From assembly GCA_937928475.1 (NCBI GenBank), contig CALFVE010000179.1, positions 1 to 16,741 on the forward strand: 16,741 bases of DNA, read 5' to 3'. The stretch is from an uncultured bacterium. GTDB taxonomy: Bacteria > Armatimonadota > Zipacnadia > Zipacnadales > Zipacnadaceae. Below are positions 9,601-15,310 of the stretch, in pieces; the stretch's first letter is position 1, and each line of letters begins with the position of its first letter. A program made the translations under genes and the position numbers. The notes under the pieces are model-generated. The model made no database searches, was not told the origin of the DNA, and saw only the letters and a list, made by a program, of their open reading frames with translations.

Positions 9601-10012
9601 CTACGCCTGGTGCATGCGCACCCGCACCGGAGTCTGCCTGGTGCATGAGATCCTAGCCTGGGACTGGGGACCGGCGGAGCGCAACGAACTGTACAAGCGG
9701 CTGTACCTTTTCGGCTACGGAGAGAAGGACTGCCGGGTTTACAACTACTGGGACGAGGGCTTCCCCCTTCAGATCGAGGGGTGCGAGGCCAAAGGGCTGG
9801 TCATGGTCCGCGGCCAACGCGCGGTGATGGCCGTTACCGATTACTCGGGCGGCGGCGAGGTGACTTTGCGTCTCGACCTCAAGACGACCGGCCTTCCCGA
9901 CATGGTGAAGCCCTCCGACCTGGAGACCGGCGAGGCCCTGGCTTCTCCCGCGCCTGGAGTCGTGACGTTTCCTTTGAAGAAGCACGACTACAAGGTCGTG
10001 CTGCTAGAGTAA
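6611..10012 (+). CDS. Exported CBM9-like plus DUF6067 glycoside-hydrolase-like protein
   Basis: A 1133-residue protein. The ATG overlaps the stop of the upstream LamG gene and has GGAGG at 6599-6603 with a 7-base spacer. Residues 1-22 are a clear signal peptide (leucine-rich core, LRAAQ cleavage area). Residues about 30-235 are CBM9-like, with PPTVDGIIEEAEW at the start. Residues about 240-450 look like Ig-type beta-sandwich linkers. Residues about 450-710 carry the signature I associate with DUF6067 proteins, LWLGGGERGLCWFADTDKDW at 631-650. Residues about 715-1035 look like the (beta/alpha) barrel of a glycoside-hydrolase-like fold, with FDGVYWDN (871-878) and VNLDWEW (948-954) giving candidate acidic active-site residues. 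Residues 1040-1133 form a small C-terminal beta domain. DUF6067 proteins are usually annotated as glycoside-hydrolase-like (related to GH123). The sugar cleaved here is not known and the catalytic residues are only candidates. It is the most likely enzyme of the secreted set. Confidence 0.88.
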   Translation: MKLLLLLPVMFVAFSSLPLRAAQIPPPEVSLPLTHTPPTVDGIIEEAEWAGASRSIGLVSQYDGLLGAREAIIWVGADRSNLYLAMKSELPPSGDLLTRAVPDGNRDLADALHDDTIELVLAPHLGATQGDRRYFHIIFNDRQAMYDRSLDPASPQNPVNMAWRLPEWTYRSSLREGWWHVEIAIPFTALGATAEDLGRPWGIRFCRNWQRGWDQSRWESVLTAYEDLPTIPRVTFDERAPVVQVLGLRGETGPRLELSISNPGAVAIPVKVFVSDTWSRNPPHEIMREMTVAAGAIEHVVVTPPHGGPEGAHHTILRVTSPDEQRIFYLRDFSWKFEVPAERWTIIREDKQAVRLQYKIYPYYRKLKVRVSLAGLATKDKVTGAELAFSREGNDRTLARAPLTFRQDVAETLLEVPELTAGRYLISVRLQGEGVPTDPVTQVYERKVFPWEHNNLGLSERVIPPFTPIRVVGNTVSTVLRDHRLGNDGLWQQVTSLGRPLLKSPMRWVVWGNGEVLPVKPGSLSVDSAKPHAAVTTGAFSAGPVQARVRTEWDYDGMAKVFLRLAAAPGQQVERLSLEIPLDDAQVPYMHACGDGLHYNYAGKTPPGTGAIWDSSQANRTNLVNTFYPYLWLGGGERGLCWFADTDKDWSLDDTTPTIELERQAGVLLLRVNFITRPTLLDRPREIVFGLQATPAKPMPEQPVNWRRWFTTPLEGVPNLQLFTIVGASYYYGCLSYDFYPINRNFEIYEVFSRARDTGEVPPDFLDRWMEQYKQYVSPDSDEFRNYRIHVQSGLGSATRLRRAEGWLWTPYTNIRGMGNQQEEWPVFQDEWVNLPYLERATRGDIAYDVTAVRSWQDAALWYYREMMKCFDGVYWDNIFLAANFDTVAGGAWVDEQGRLHPSLGLWAQREMVKRTAVLFNEMGRPVFANVAHMTNTNLVPVLSFATVNLDWEWQYGKRDFQDRFSPELTVAEAIGRQCGNIPLILAGGFYDAKDPDYAWCMRTRTGVCLVHEILAWDWGPAERNELYKRLYLFGYGEKDCRVYNYWDEGFPLQIEGCEAKGLVMVRGQRAVMAVTDYSGGGEVTLRLDLKTTGLPDMVKPSDLETGEALASPAPGVVTFPLKKHDYKVVLLE

Positions 10013-10122
10013 CGCAGCCCCGTTCCGTCCTGCCAGGGCCGCCCCGGGCCGGCCTTTGCGAAGTCGCAGGGGCGAGAGAAGGACTGGGAGGTCAGAACCG
10101 TCCTGCGGCGAGGGCTTTCCCC

Positions 10123-10128
10123 AGGAGG
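10123..10128 (+). promoter_or_regulatory. Ribosome binding site that fixes the start of the M14 gene
   Basis: AGGAGG lies six bases before the ATG at 10135. The reading frame stays open upstream into the end of the DUF6067 gene, so this site decides the start. The same motif and spacing precede the propeller gene at 3923. Confidence 0.75.
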
Positions 10129-10134
10129 TGGCAC

Positions 10135-11625
10135 ATGTCCGCCCCCGAGTATGCCGGCGCCCGCTGGGGCCGCTCCTTCGCTGACGACACCGTCGGCAAG
10201 CCCCGTCTGGGCGATCCCTCCCTACAGGAGATGGCAGACCTCTTCGGCCGCTTGCAGGCCGAGCACCCGGACAAACTCGCGGTCGAAGTCATCGGGCACT
10301 CCGTGGCCGGCAACCCTCTCCATCTTCTGGAGGTCACCGATCGCGCTACCAATGATGACGACAAGCAGATCGCCTTCTTCTTCGGGAGCGAGCACGGCAA
10401 CGAGCACTCGGCCTGCGTCGCTCTGCTGCATGTCCTGCGCTGGCTCTTGACCCCCGCCGCCGAAGAGATCCTCCGCCGCCAGAGAGTCTTGCTCCTCCCC
10501 TGCGTCAACCCCGACGGTTACGACACTTACCACCAGGAAAACATGAACGGCGTCAACCTCTACGCCGATTACTTCCTGGAAGGCAAGCCGACCCAGCCCG
10601 AATCTCATGCCGTCTGGGAAGTCCTGGAGCGCTACGCTCCCGAGGTGGTCGGCTCTTGTCACGGCCATTGGTGCCTGGTCGAGACCGCTGCCTTCGAGAA
10701 CTGCCAGGGCGCGTACGGCACCAGTCGCTTTGACCGCTGTCACAGCCGCCTCTTTGCCGAGGAGATCAACCGCGCCTGCGAGGCCGCCGGCTATCCTCAG
10801 GACCGCATGGAGGAGGACAGCGAGCGCATCCTGCCCCCGCTGCCCGGCTTCCCCAACCAGTCGGCGCGCTCCGGCGAGGGAATAACCCCTTGCGTGTATG
10901 CCTACCACCGCTTCCATTCGCTAACCTTCGCCATGGAGATCATGTGCGAGGACAGCGGCCTAGTGAAACTGCGCAAGATCCTGGAACTGGGCAATCAGAC
11001 CTGGCGCTACGAGCGCCTGCCCGGCTATCCGGTGCGCGTTATCCTGCCCCCTGAAGGACATGCGATCGTGGCCTACGGGACTACGGCCGCCCAGCGCCGG
11101 GCCAGTCGCCTGGAACTCTGGCGGCACAACGATGCCCTCACCCGCTTCTGCCTCCCTCACGTCGAAGACACCGGCTTCGTCGGCTTTGGGTTTAGTGTCC
11201 GCCCGGAGGACCGCGACCTATCCTGCGAGTTCGTCTCCGGCGTTCTGGACTTCGTGGCTGACGATCCCAATATCGAGGTGGCGCCGCTGCGCGAGGCCTT
11301 CGGTTACCGCCTGGAATCGTGGTGGAGTCGCTACCAGGAGCCGCTCCCCGCCCGGCCTACGCGTCTCGACGAAATCCGCCACGGGATCGGCCAGCGCGTC
11401 CGCCTGCTCCCTGGCTCGCGGGTCAAGCGCCTGCTCGTCAATGGCCGCGAGGTCGGTCCCTCCGATCGGGAGGGTTACGAGGTTTGGACCCCGCCGGGGG
11501 GCCATACCATCGTGCAACTCAACCTGCCCGGCGGCCGCAGCCTCGCCGCGCCCGACGGCCATCTGCGCCGAGTCATCTGTACTCTGGAGTACGAGCCCGG
11601 GAGCCTCGGAAAGGTAAGGACCTAG
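10135..11625 (+). CDS. M14-type zinc carboxypeptidase family protein, no signal peptide
   Basis: A 496-residue protein starting at the ATG behind AGGAGG. It has M14 landmarks in order: GSEHGNEHS with the HxxE zinc pair His87 and Glu90, NPDG at 125-128, a second zinc-ligand region SCHGHW with His176, and FAMEIM with Glu268 as the likely general base. The usual Asn-Arg-Asn substrate-binding triplet after GVNL is replaced by Tyr-Ala-Asp (residues 143-145), so it probably does not recognise a standard C-terminal carboxylate in the way carboxypeptidase A does. The catalytic domain ends near residue 290. About 200 further residues of unrecognised, probably beta-rich sequence follow. No signal peptide is visible, unlike its four upstream neighbours, so it is predicted to be cytoplasmic. 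It lies 122 bases after the DUF6067 gene, on the same strand. It could be a peptidase, a deacylase-like amidase or a cell-wall peptide hydrolase. Confidence 0.85.
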   Translation: MSAPEYAGARWGRSFADDTVGKPRLGDPSLQEMADLFGRLQAEHPDKLAVEVIGHSVAGNPLHLLEVTDRATNDDDKQIAFFFGSEHGNEHSACVALLHVLRWLLTPAAEEILRRQRVLLLPCVNPDGYDTYHQENMNGVNLYADYFLEGKPTQPESHAVWEVLERYAPEVVGSCHGHWCLVETAAFENCQGAYGTSRFDRCHSRLFAEEINRACEAAGYPQDRMEEDSERILPPLPGFPNQSARSGEGITPCVYAYHRFHSLTFAMEIMCEDSGLVKLRKILELGNQTWRYERLPGYPVRVILPPEGHAIVAYGTTAAQRRASRLELWRHNDALTRFCLPHVEDTGFVGFGFSVRPEDRDLSCEFVSGVLDFVADDPNIEVAPLREAFGYRLESWWSRYQEPLPARPTRLDEIRHGIGQRVRLLPGSRVKRLLVNGREVGPSDREGYEVWTPPGGHTIVQLNLPGGRSLAAPDGHLRRVICTLEYEPGSLGKVRT

Positions 11626-11651
11626 CAGAGGCTGCGAACGGGTGGCAAATC

Positions 11652-11687
11652 CGGCCTTCCTGGTTTTCGGCATGTGTCGGAAGGCCG
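11652..11687. terminator. Possible bidirectional terminator between convergent genes
   Basis: A perfect 9-bp inverted repeat, CGGCCTTCC at 11652-11660 and GGAAGGCCG at 11679-11687, with an 18-base loop, fills much of the 69-base gap between the M14 gene and the creatininase gene, which converge here. The position suits a shared terminator. There is no clean T-run after the stem on either strand and the loop is long, so the call is tentative. Confidence 0.35.
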
Positions 11688-11694
11688 CGAGTGC

Positions 11695-12474
11695 TTATCG
11701 CTTCTCCCAGAATTCTTTCAGGAACCTCGCTCCTTTTCCCACCGCCGCCTCCATGATCACTCGCCCGGTCTCCGCCGTCGCCACCGTGGGCATCCCGTAG
11801 CATCCCGTCTTGCTGGGCTGGAGGTACCAAGTGGACCAGGTTACCTGCTGCCGCCCCAGGAAGTTGTCCCCCGCCACGAACTCCGAACGGTAGCGCATGA
11901 GGTCCTCGTCGGTCGCCCGCGCCATATCCACCACCTCCGGACAGAGGTACAAGAGCAGCGAGGTCTCCCACTCGTCGGCGTGGATCGCCCCGCCGGGCGG
12001 CGACTTGCGCACGGCGTTGAACTCGTCTCGGGAGAGCGCGGCCGGGCTGAGAATGGCGATAGCCTTGTCGGTCGCGTCGCACAATTCCCGGGATACCGTG
12101 TTCAGCGCCCCGCTGTGATGACCGTGGCAGTCGAGCACCGCCAGTTTGTCAAAGCCCATCTCCAGGACCGACCGGCAGACCTCGAAGACATAGTCCATGA
12201 ACACCCGGCTGCGGACCACGATCGTCCCCGGCCACTGCTTCATAATCTTCATCGAGTAGCCGTACCGGATGGTGTCCATGAGCAGCAGCGGGATATGCGG
12301 CGCGAGCGCCTCCGCCAACCGCAGCCCGTAGGCCTCGGCAATGCGCGCATCGGTATCCACGGGCAGGTGCGGCCCGTGCTCCTCGGTCGTTCCCACCGGC
12401 AGAATGAGCAACGAGCCCTTCTCCAGGTGCTCTTGGATCTGGGGCCAGGATTGATCCCGGAACCTCCAAGACAT
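11695..12474 (-). CDS. Creatininase-family metal-dependent amidohydrolase
   Basis: A 259-residue protein, the usual size for the family. The start is taken as the ATG at 12474, where homology-like sequence begins (MSWRF). A GTG at 12483, closer to GGGAG, would add three residues, and the longer open frame upstream overlaps the dehydrogenase gene and is rejected. Family motifs are clear: PVGTTEEHGPHLPVDTD (Glu31, His33 and Asp42 at metal-ligand positions), DCHGHHSG (His117, with His119 at the position of a further ligand) and HADEWETS (Glu168 region). The family includes creatininase, FAPy deformylase, the mycofactocin peptidase MftE and the ring-opening diketo-inositol hydrolase IolN, so the family alone does not give the substrate. 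No signal peptide is seen. It is the last gene of the minus-strand operon, 83 bases after the Gfo/Idh/MocA dehydrogenase. That pairing favours action on an oxidised sugar or cyclitol over creatinine. Confidence 0.9.
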   Translation of the reverse strand: MSWRFRDQSWPQIQEHLEKGSLLILPVGTTEEHGPHLPVDTDARIAEAYGLRLAEALAPHIPLLLMDTIRYGYSMKIMKQWPGTIVVRSRVFMDYVFEVCRSVLEMGFDKLAVLDCHGHHSGALNTVSRELCDATDKAIAILSPAALSRDEFNAVRKSPPGGAIHADEWETSLLLYLCPEVVDMARATDEDLMRYRSEFVAGDNFLGRQQVTWSTWYLQPSKTGCYGMPTVATAETGRVIMEAAVGKGARFLKEFWEKR

Positions 12475-12501
12475 CGCTATCACGCTTCTCCCGGTCTGTG
12501 T

Positions 12502-12522
12502 CCCCTCCCGTTCCGGGAGGGG
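12502..12522. repeat. Perfect palindrome (9-bp arms, 3-base loop) in the dehydrogenase-creatininase gap
   Basis: CCCCTCCCG and CGGGAGGGG flank TTC. A second small inverted repeat, GGTGC-AC-GCACC (12521-12532), overlaps its right arm. Its outer bases and arm style resemble the palindrome inside the kinase gene at 15044-15068, so both may belong to one dispersed REP-like family. As transcribed RNA it could form a stable hairpin between the two cistrons. There is no T-run, so it is not a convincing terminator. Confidence 0.55.
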
Positions 12523-12557
12523 TGCACGCACCACCGGCGCAGGCAGTGTGAGTCTCC

Positions 12558-13682
12558 CTACAGTCTCGCCCAACTCCGCGTCCTTGCCGACTGCTCTGCT
12601 ACCGACAGGATCCGCTGCAACTCCAAGCCTCGCTGTAGGCTCGGCTCGCCCTGCTTGCCCTCGGCTATCGCTTGCAGGAAGGTGTACAGGCAGTGCATGT
12701 GACTCCGAATCCACCCGATGCTGAACTTGGGCCCCGGAAACCCCGCGGGCTTCTCGTACCGCTGGACCGTTGCGATCCGCTGCCAGCCTCGGTGGCCGCC
12801 CAGGGGCGCCTCCGGCTCGCGCAGGTCATAGGCCTCAAGGTAGTTCGGCTGCATGGAGTTGAACCGTAGCCCGCCCTTATCGCCGTGAATTTCGAAGCGG
12901 ATCTCGTCCTCCGTGCCGGTGGCAATTTTGGAGGCTTCGATGGTGCCGACCGCCCCGTTGCCCAGCCGCACCAGCATGACCGCCTGGTCATCGGCCTCCA
13001 CCGGCACCACCGTGCCTTCCTGGTTAGGGCGCTCGGGGTAGAGAATGCGCATTTCACTGAGCACCTCGGCGAAGGGCCCCACCAGATGCTCCATCAGGTC
13101 TACGACATGCGTGCCCAGGTCCTGCAAGACCCCACCGCCCTCGGACTTCAGTTGCTTCCAACCCATCGGGCGGGCCGGGTCCACGCTTCCTGAATGCAGG
13201 TAGGCTGCCCGAAAGCCGATCACCTCGCCGACAAAGCCCTCTTCCATCAGTTGCTTAGCCCGTAGGGTGGCCGGGAAGAAGCGGCACTGGAGCGTCATCT
13301 GGGATATGCCCTGATACTGCGGCAAGGCCGCCGCCACCCGCGCTGCCTCAGCCGAGTCCACGACCAGCGGCTTCTCGCAGTAGATATGCTTGCCCGCGGC
13401 CATCGCGGCCAGCACCTGCTCGCCGTGGGCCTTGTTGGGCGAGCAGATATTGATAATCTGGATGTCCTCCCGCGCCATCAACTCTCGCCAGTCCGCCGTC
13501 CCGAACTCAAAGCCGCCTTGTTCGGCAGCAATCTGTGCTCTTTCCTGGTGGGCTACCGCGACTCCCACCAGCCGCGTTTTTAGCGGCGGCGGGTCGTAGA
13601 AGAGTGGAATACTCCTGTACCCGTACGCATGAACCTTCCCAATGAACCCAAAGCCAATGATTCCGACACCAAGCGTATGCAT
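12558..13682 (-). CDS. Gfo/Idh/MocA family NAD(P)-dependent dehydrogenase
   Basis: A 374-residue protein. The ATG at 13682 is preceded by AAGGGGA and places the Rossmann motif at the very N-terminus: GIIGFGFIG (residues 7-15, GxGxxG). CEKPL at 102-106 carries the family Lys104, and GGGVLQDLGTHVVD (183-195 region) carries Asp188 and the catalytic-type His192. These are the standard landmarks of the family, which oxidises or reduces sugars, cyclitols and related polyols with NAD(P). The length is normal and no signal peptide is seen, so it is cytoplasmic. The start codon shares one base with the stop of the FGGY kinase (TGATG), which implies translational coupling. Myo-inositol 2-dehydrogenase (IolG) belongs to this family, but the sequence does not settle the substrate. 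Confidence 0.92.
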   Translation of the reverse strand: MHTLGVGIIGFGFIGKVHAYGYRSIPLFYDPPPLKTRLVGVAVAHQERAQIAAEQGGFEFGTADWRELMAREDIQIINICSPNKAHGEQVLAAMAAGKHIYCEKPLVVDSAEAARVAAALPQYQGISQMTLQCRFFPATLRAKQLMEEGFVGEVIGFRAAYLHSGSVDPARPMGWKQLKSEGGGVLQDLGTHVVDLMEHLVGPFAEVLSEMRILYPERPNQEGTVVPVEADDQAVMLVRLGNGAVGTIEASKIATGTEDEIRFEIHGDKGGLRFNSMQPNYLEAYDLREPEAPLGGHRGWQRIATVQRYEKPAGFPGPKFSIGWIRSHMHCLYTFLQAIAEGKQGEPSLQRGLELQRILSVAEQSARTRSWARL

Positions 13683-15262
13683 CACTGTTCCCCTTCGAAA
13701 ACGCCCTTCCCCTCGCCGCCGCTTTCCACCTTGCACCTTCTGCGTTCCACTCCCCCGCAGTCACCGTTCAGCATTTCCCCGTACAGCCTCTCATACCACT
13801 CCCTGTACCTCCCATACACCTCTCGATACACCGGGAACCTCTCCGCTTGGGGGTCAAACCTCCGCTCCGGCCGATACCAGGCTTGGGCTGCCTCTGCTAC
13901 CGTCGCGAACTGCCTTACTCCGGTGGCCGCCAGCATCGCCGCCCCCAGGTTCGCGGCGTCTGGGCAGGCGGGGCGCTCCACCCGCAGGCCCAGCAGGTCC
14001 GCCTTGATCTGGAGCCACAGGTCGTTACGGGCTGCTCCGCCCAGCGAGCGAACACTGGACACCGGCACCCCGCGCTCCTGCAATGGCTCCAGGCACTCCT
14101 GCAGCAGACAGGCGCACGCCTCCATCACTGCCCGTGCCAGGTGCGCCCGCGTGTGGCCCAGACCTATCCCCGCAATCGCCCCGCGGGCTTGGGGGTTAAA
14201 GGTTGGCGTCGCCGTTCCGCAGAAATGGGGCAGCACAGTCAGCCCTTCGCAGCCCGGTGGAATATCCTCCACCCCTCTCAGGAACTCGGAGTACTCTCCG
14301 CCGCTCCCGGAGAGATCCCGCAGCCAGGTCAGCACAATCGCCGAGGTCGGCGCAAAGGGCATGGCGTAGCTCAGCCCCGGCACCGCATGTTTCCCGACGA
14401 AGAATCGCCGGTCCTCCAGCAACTCCTCCGTCGTCACCACCACCGCCAGGGCCGTCCCCGTTGTCTCCGTCACCAGCCCTGGCGCAACGTTCCCCGCGCC
14501 GATGGCCCCCGCGAGTTGATCGTTGCACCCCACGCATACCGCCGTTCCCGTCCGCAGGCCTAGCCCCTCCGCCACCTCTGCCCGCAGTTCGCCTACTACC
14601 GTCCCGGGCGCGTGCACTCGCGGCAGTTGCTCCTCGCCGATCCCCGCCGCCTCCAAGAGGCGCGGCTCCCAGCCCTGCGCCCGCAGGTCATACAGCCCGC
14701 TCATCTGTGCGATGTTGTAGTCGGTGGCCGCCTCTCCGGTCAGCCGCCAGATCAGGTAGTCGGGCAGGCACAGGAACTTTGCGGCCCGGTGCGCCTGCGG
14801 CTCATGCTCGGCTAGCCAGGCGAGTTTGAAGACAGTCAGCCCTTCGGGGATGAAGGGATACCCGCTGATCCGCCGGTACTCCTCTCGGCTCAGCCACTGT
14901 CTTTCCCAGCGCTGGGCGATCTCGAGCGCCCGGTTGTCCACCCACACGATCGCGTCGCGCAGCGGGCGGCCGGAGGCGTCGAGGGCGACGAAGGACTGGC
15001 CCTGGGAGGCAAAGCCGATGGCGGCGACTGCCTCAGCCCCTAGCCCCCTCTCCTGGCAGGAGAGGGGGGAGCCAGAGAGCACGGCGCGCGTCCCGGCGAC
15101 GGCCGCTTCCCAGTACACCTCCGCCGGCATCTCTGCCCAGCCGGGCCGCGGAGTACGGTGCGCGTACTCCTCAGTGTGCACGGCAAGCACCAAGCCCTCG
15201 TCAGAGATGAGGGCAGTCTTCAGCGCCGTGGTGCCGATGTCGAAGGTGAGGTAGTTCCCCAT
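13682..15262 (-). CDS. FGGY-family carbohydrate kinase (xylulokinase-like)
   Basis: A 526-residue protein, slightly longer than typical family members (about 500). The N-terminal phosphate-binding region is YLTFDIGTTALKTALIS. VWVDNRA lies at 107-112. GCNDQLAGAIGAG has the likely catalytic base Asp248. The second ATP-binding region is LGGAARNDLWLQIKADLLG, near 407-425. These place it with xylulokinase and related sugar kinases, which phosphorylate ketoses or polyols with ATP in the cytoplasm. Two features are odd. Residues about 65-76 are encoded by a perfect palindrome and look like an in-frame insertion before AIGFASQGQS. The last roughly 22 residues after CGG look unlike any kinase sequence and are partly encoded by degenerate heptamers. 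The ribosome binding site is weak (GGCGGA). It lies 48 bases after the aminotransferase and overlaps the dehydrogenase start by one base. The exact sugar is unknown. Confidence 0.9.
   Translation of the reverse strand: MGNYLTFDIGTTALKTALISDEGLVLAVHTEEYAHRTPRPGWAEMPAEVYWEAAVAGTRAVLSGSPLSCQERGLGAEAVAAIGFASQGQSFVALDASGRPLRDAIVWVDNRALEIAQRWERQWLSREEYRRISGYPFIPEGLTVFKLAWLAEHEPQAHRAAKFLCLPDYLIWRLTGEAATDYNIAQMSGLYDLRAQGWEPRLLEAAGIGEEQLPRVHAPGTVVGELRAEVAEGLGLRTGTAVCVGCNDQLAGAIGAGNVAPGLVTETTGTALAVVVTTEELLEDRRFFVGKHAVPGLSYAMPFAPTSAIVLTWLRDLSGSGGEYSEFLRGVEDIPPGCEGLTVLPHFCGTATPTFNPQARGAIAGIGLGHTRAHLARAVMEACACLLQECLEPLQERGVPVSSVRSLGGAARNDLWLQIKADLLGLRVERPACPDAANLGAAMLAATGVRQFATVAEAAQAWYRPERRFDPQAERFPVYREVYGRYREWYERLYGEMLNGDCGGVERRRCKVESGGEGKGVFEGEQ
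13724..13751. repeat. Four degenerate heptamers inside the 3' end of the kinase gene
   Basis: On the + strand the bases read TTCCACC, TTGCACC, TTCTGCG, TTCCACT in a row, all starting TT. Such 7-base degenerate tandem repeats are usually intergenic in the bacteria that carry them. Here they are translated into the arginine-, cysteine- and lysine-containing tail of the kinase (VERRRCKVE). This suggests that the gene has extended into former spacer DNA. Confidence 0.5.
15044..15068. repeat. Perfect 12-bp-arm palindrome inside the kinase gene, REP-like
   Basis: CCCCCTCTCCTG and CAGGAGAGGGGG are separated by one base. Twelve perfect arm pairs are well beyond chance for this length. The element is translated in frame as part of SPLSCQERG in the kinase. 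Similar CCCCTCTCC/GGAGAGGGG palindromes are, from general knowledge, common dispersed elements in some GC-rich environmental genomes, normally between genes. The flanking CTAGGGGCTGAGG (minus strand) may be part of the same unit. Confidence 0.65.
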
Positions 15263-15310
15263 CGTGGAATCCGCCGGGGGACGAGGCGCGGTTCCACTCC
15301 CCCGGTCGTT

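Noticed and set aside
8231..9646. Long minus-strand open frame (471 residues) opposite the DUF6067 gene
   Set aside because: It is a shadow of a GC-rich gene with a strong signal peptide, family motifs and ribosome binding site on the other strand. The minus-strand translation shows no recognisable domain.
10064..10074. TCGCAGGGGCG upstream of the M14 gene, also present (minus strand) at 16722-16732 upstream of the aminotransferase
   Set aside because: Shared 11-base words are expected by chance many times in a GC-rich window of this size, and the distances to the start codons differ (60 and 43 bases).
9781..10134. Upstream extension of the M14 frame into the end of the DUF6067 gene
   Set aside because: The extension encodes arginine-rich, shadow-like sequence. 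The ATG at 10135 has an ideal AGGAGG site and starts just before family-like sequence.
11674..12702. Plus-strand open frame (342 residues) across the creatininase gene
   Set aside because: It runs through the creatininase gene, the intergenic palindrome and the end of the dehydrogenase. The minus-strand products carry clear family motifs and this one does not.
12475..12714. Upstream extension of the creatininase frame
   Set aside because: It would overlap the dehydrogenase by 157 bases and translate the palindrome. The family-like sequence starts at the ATG at 12474.
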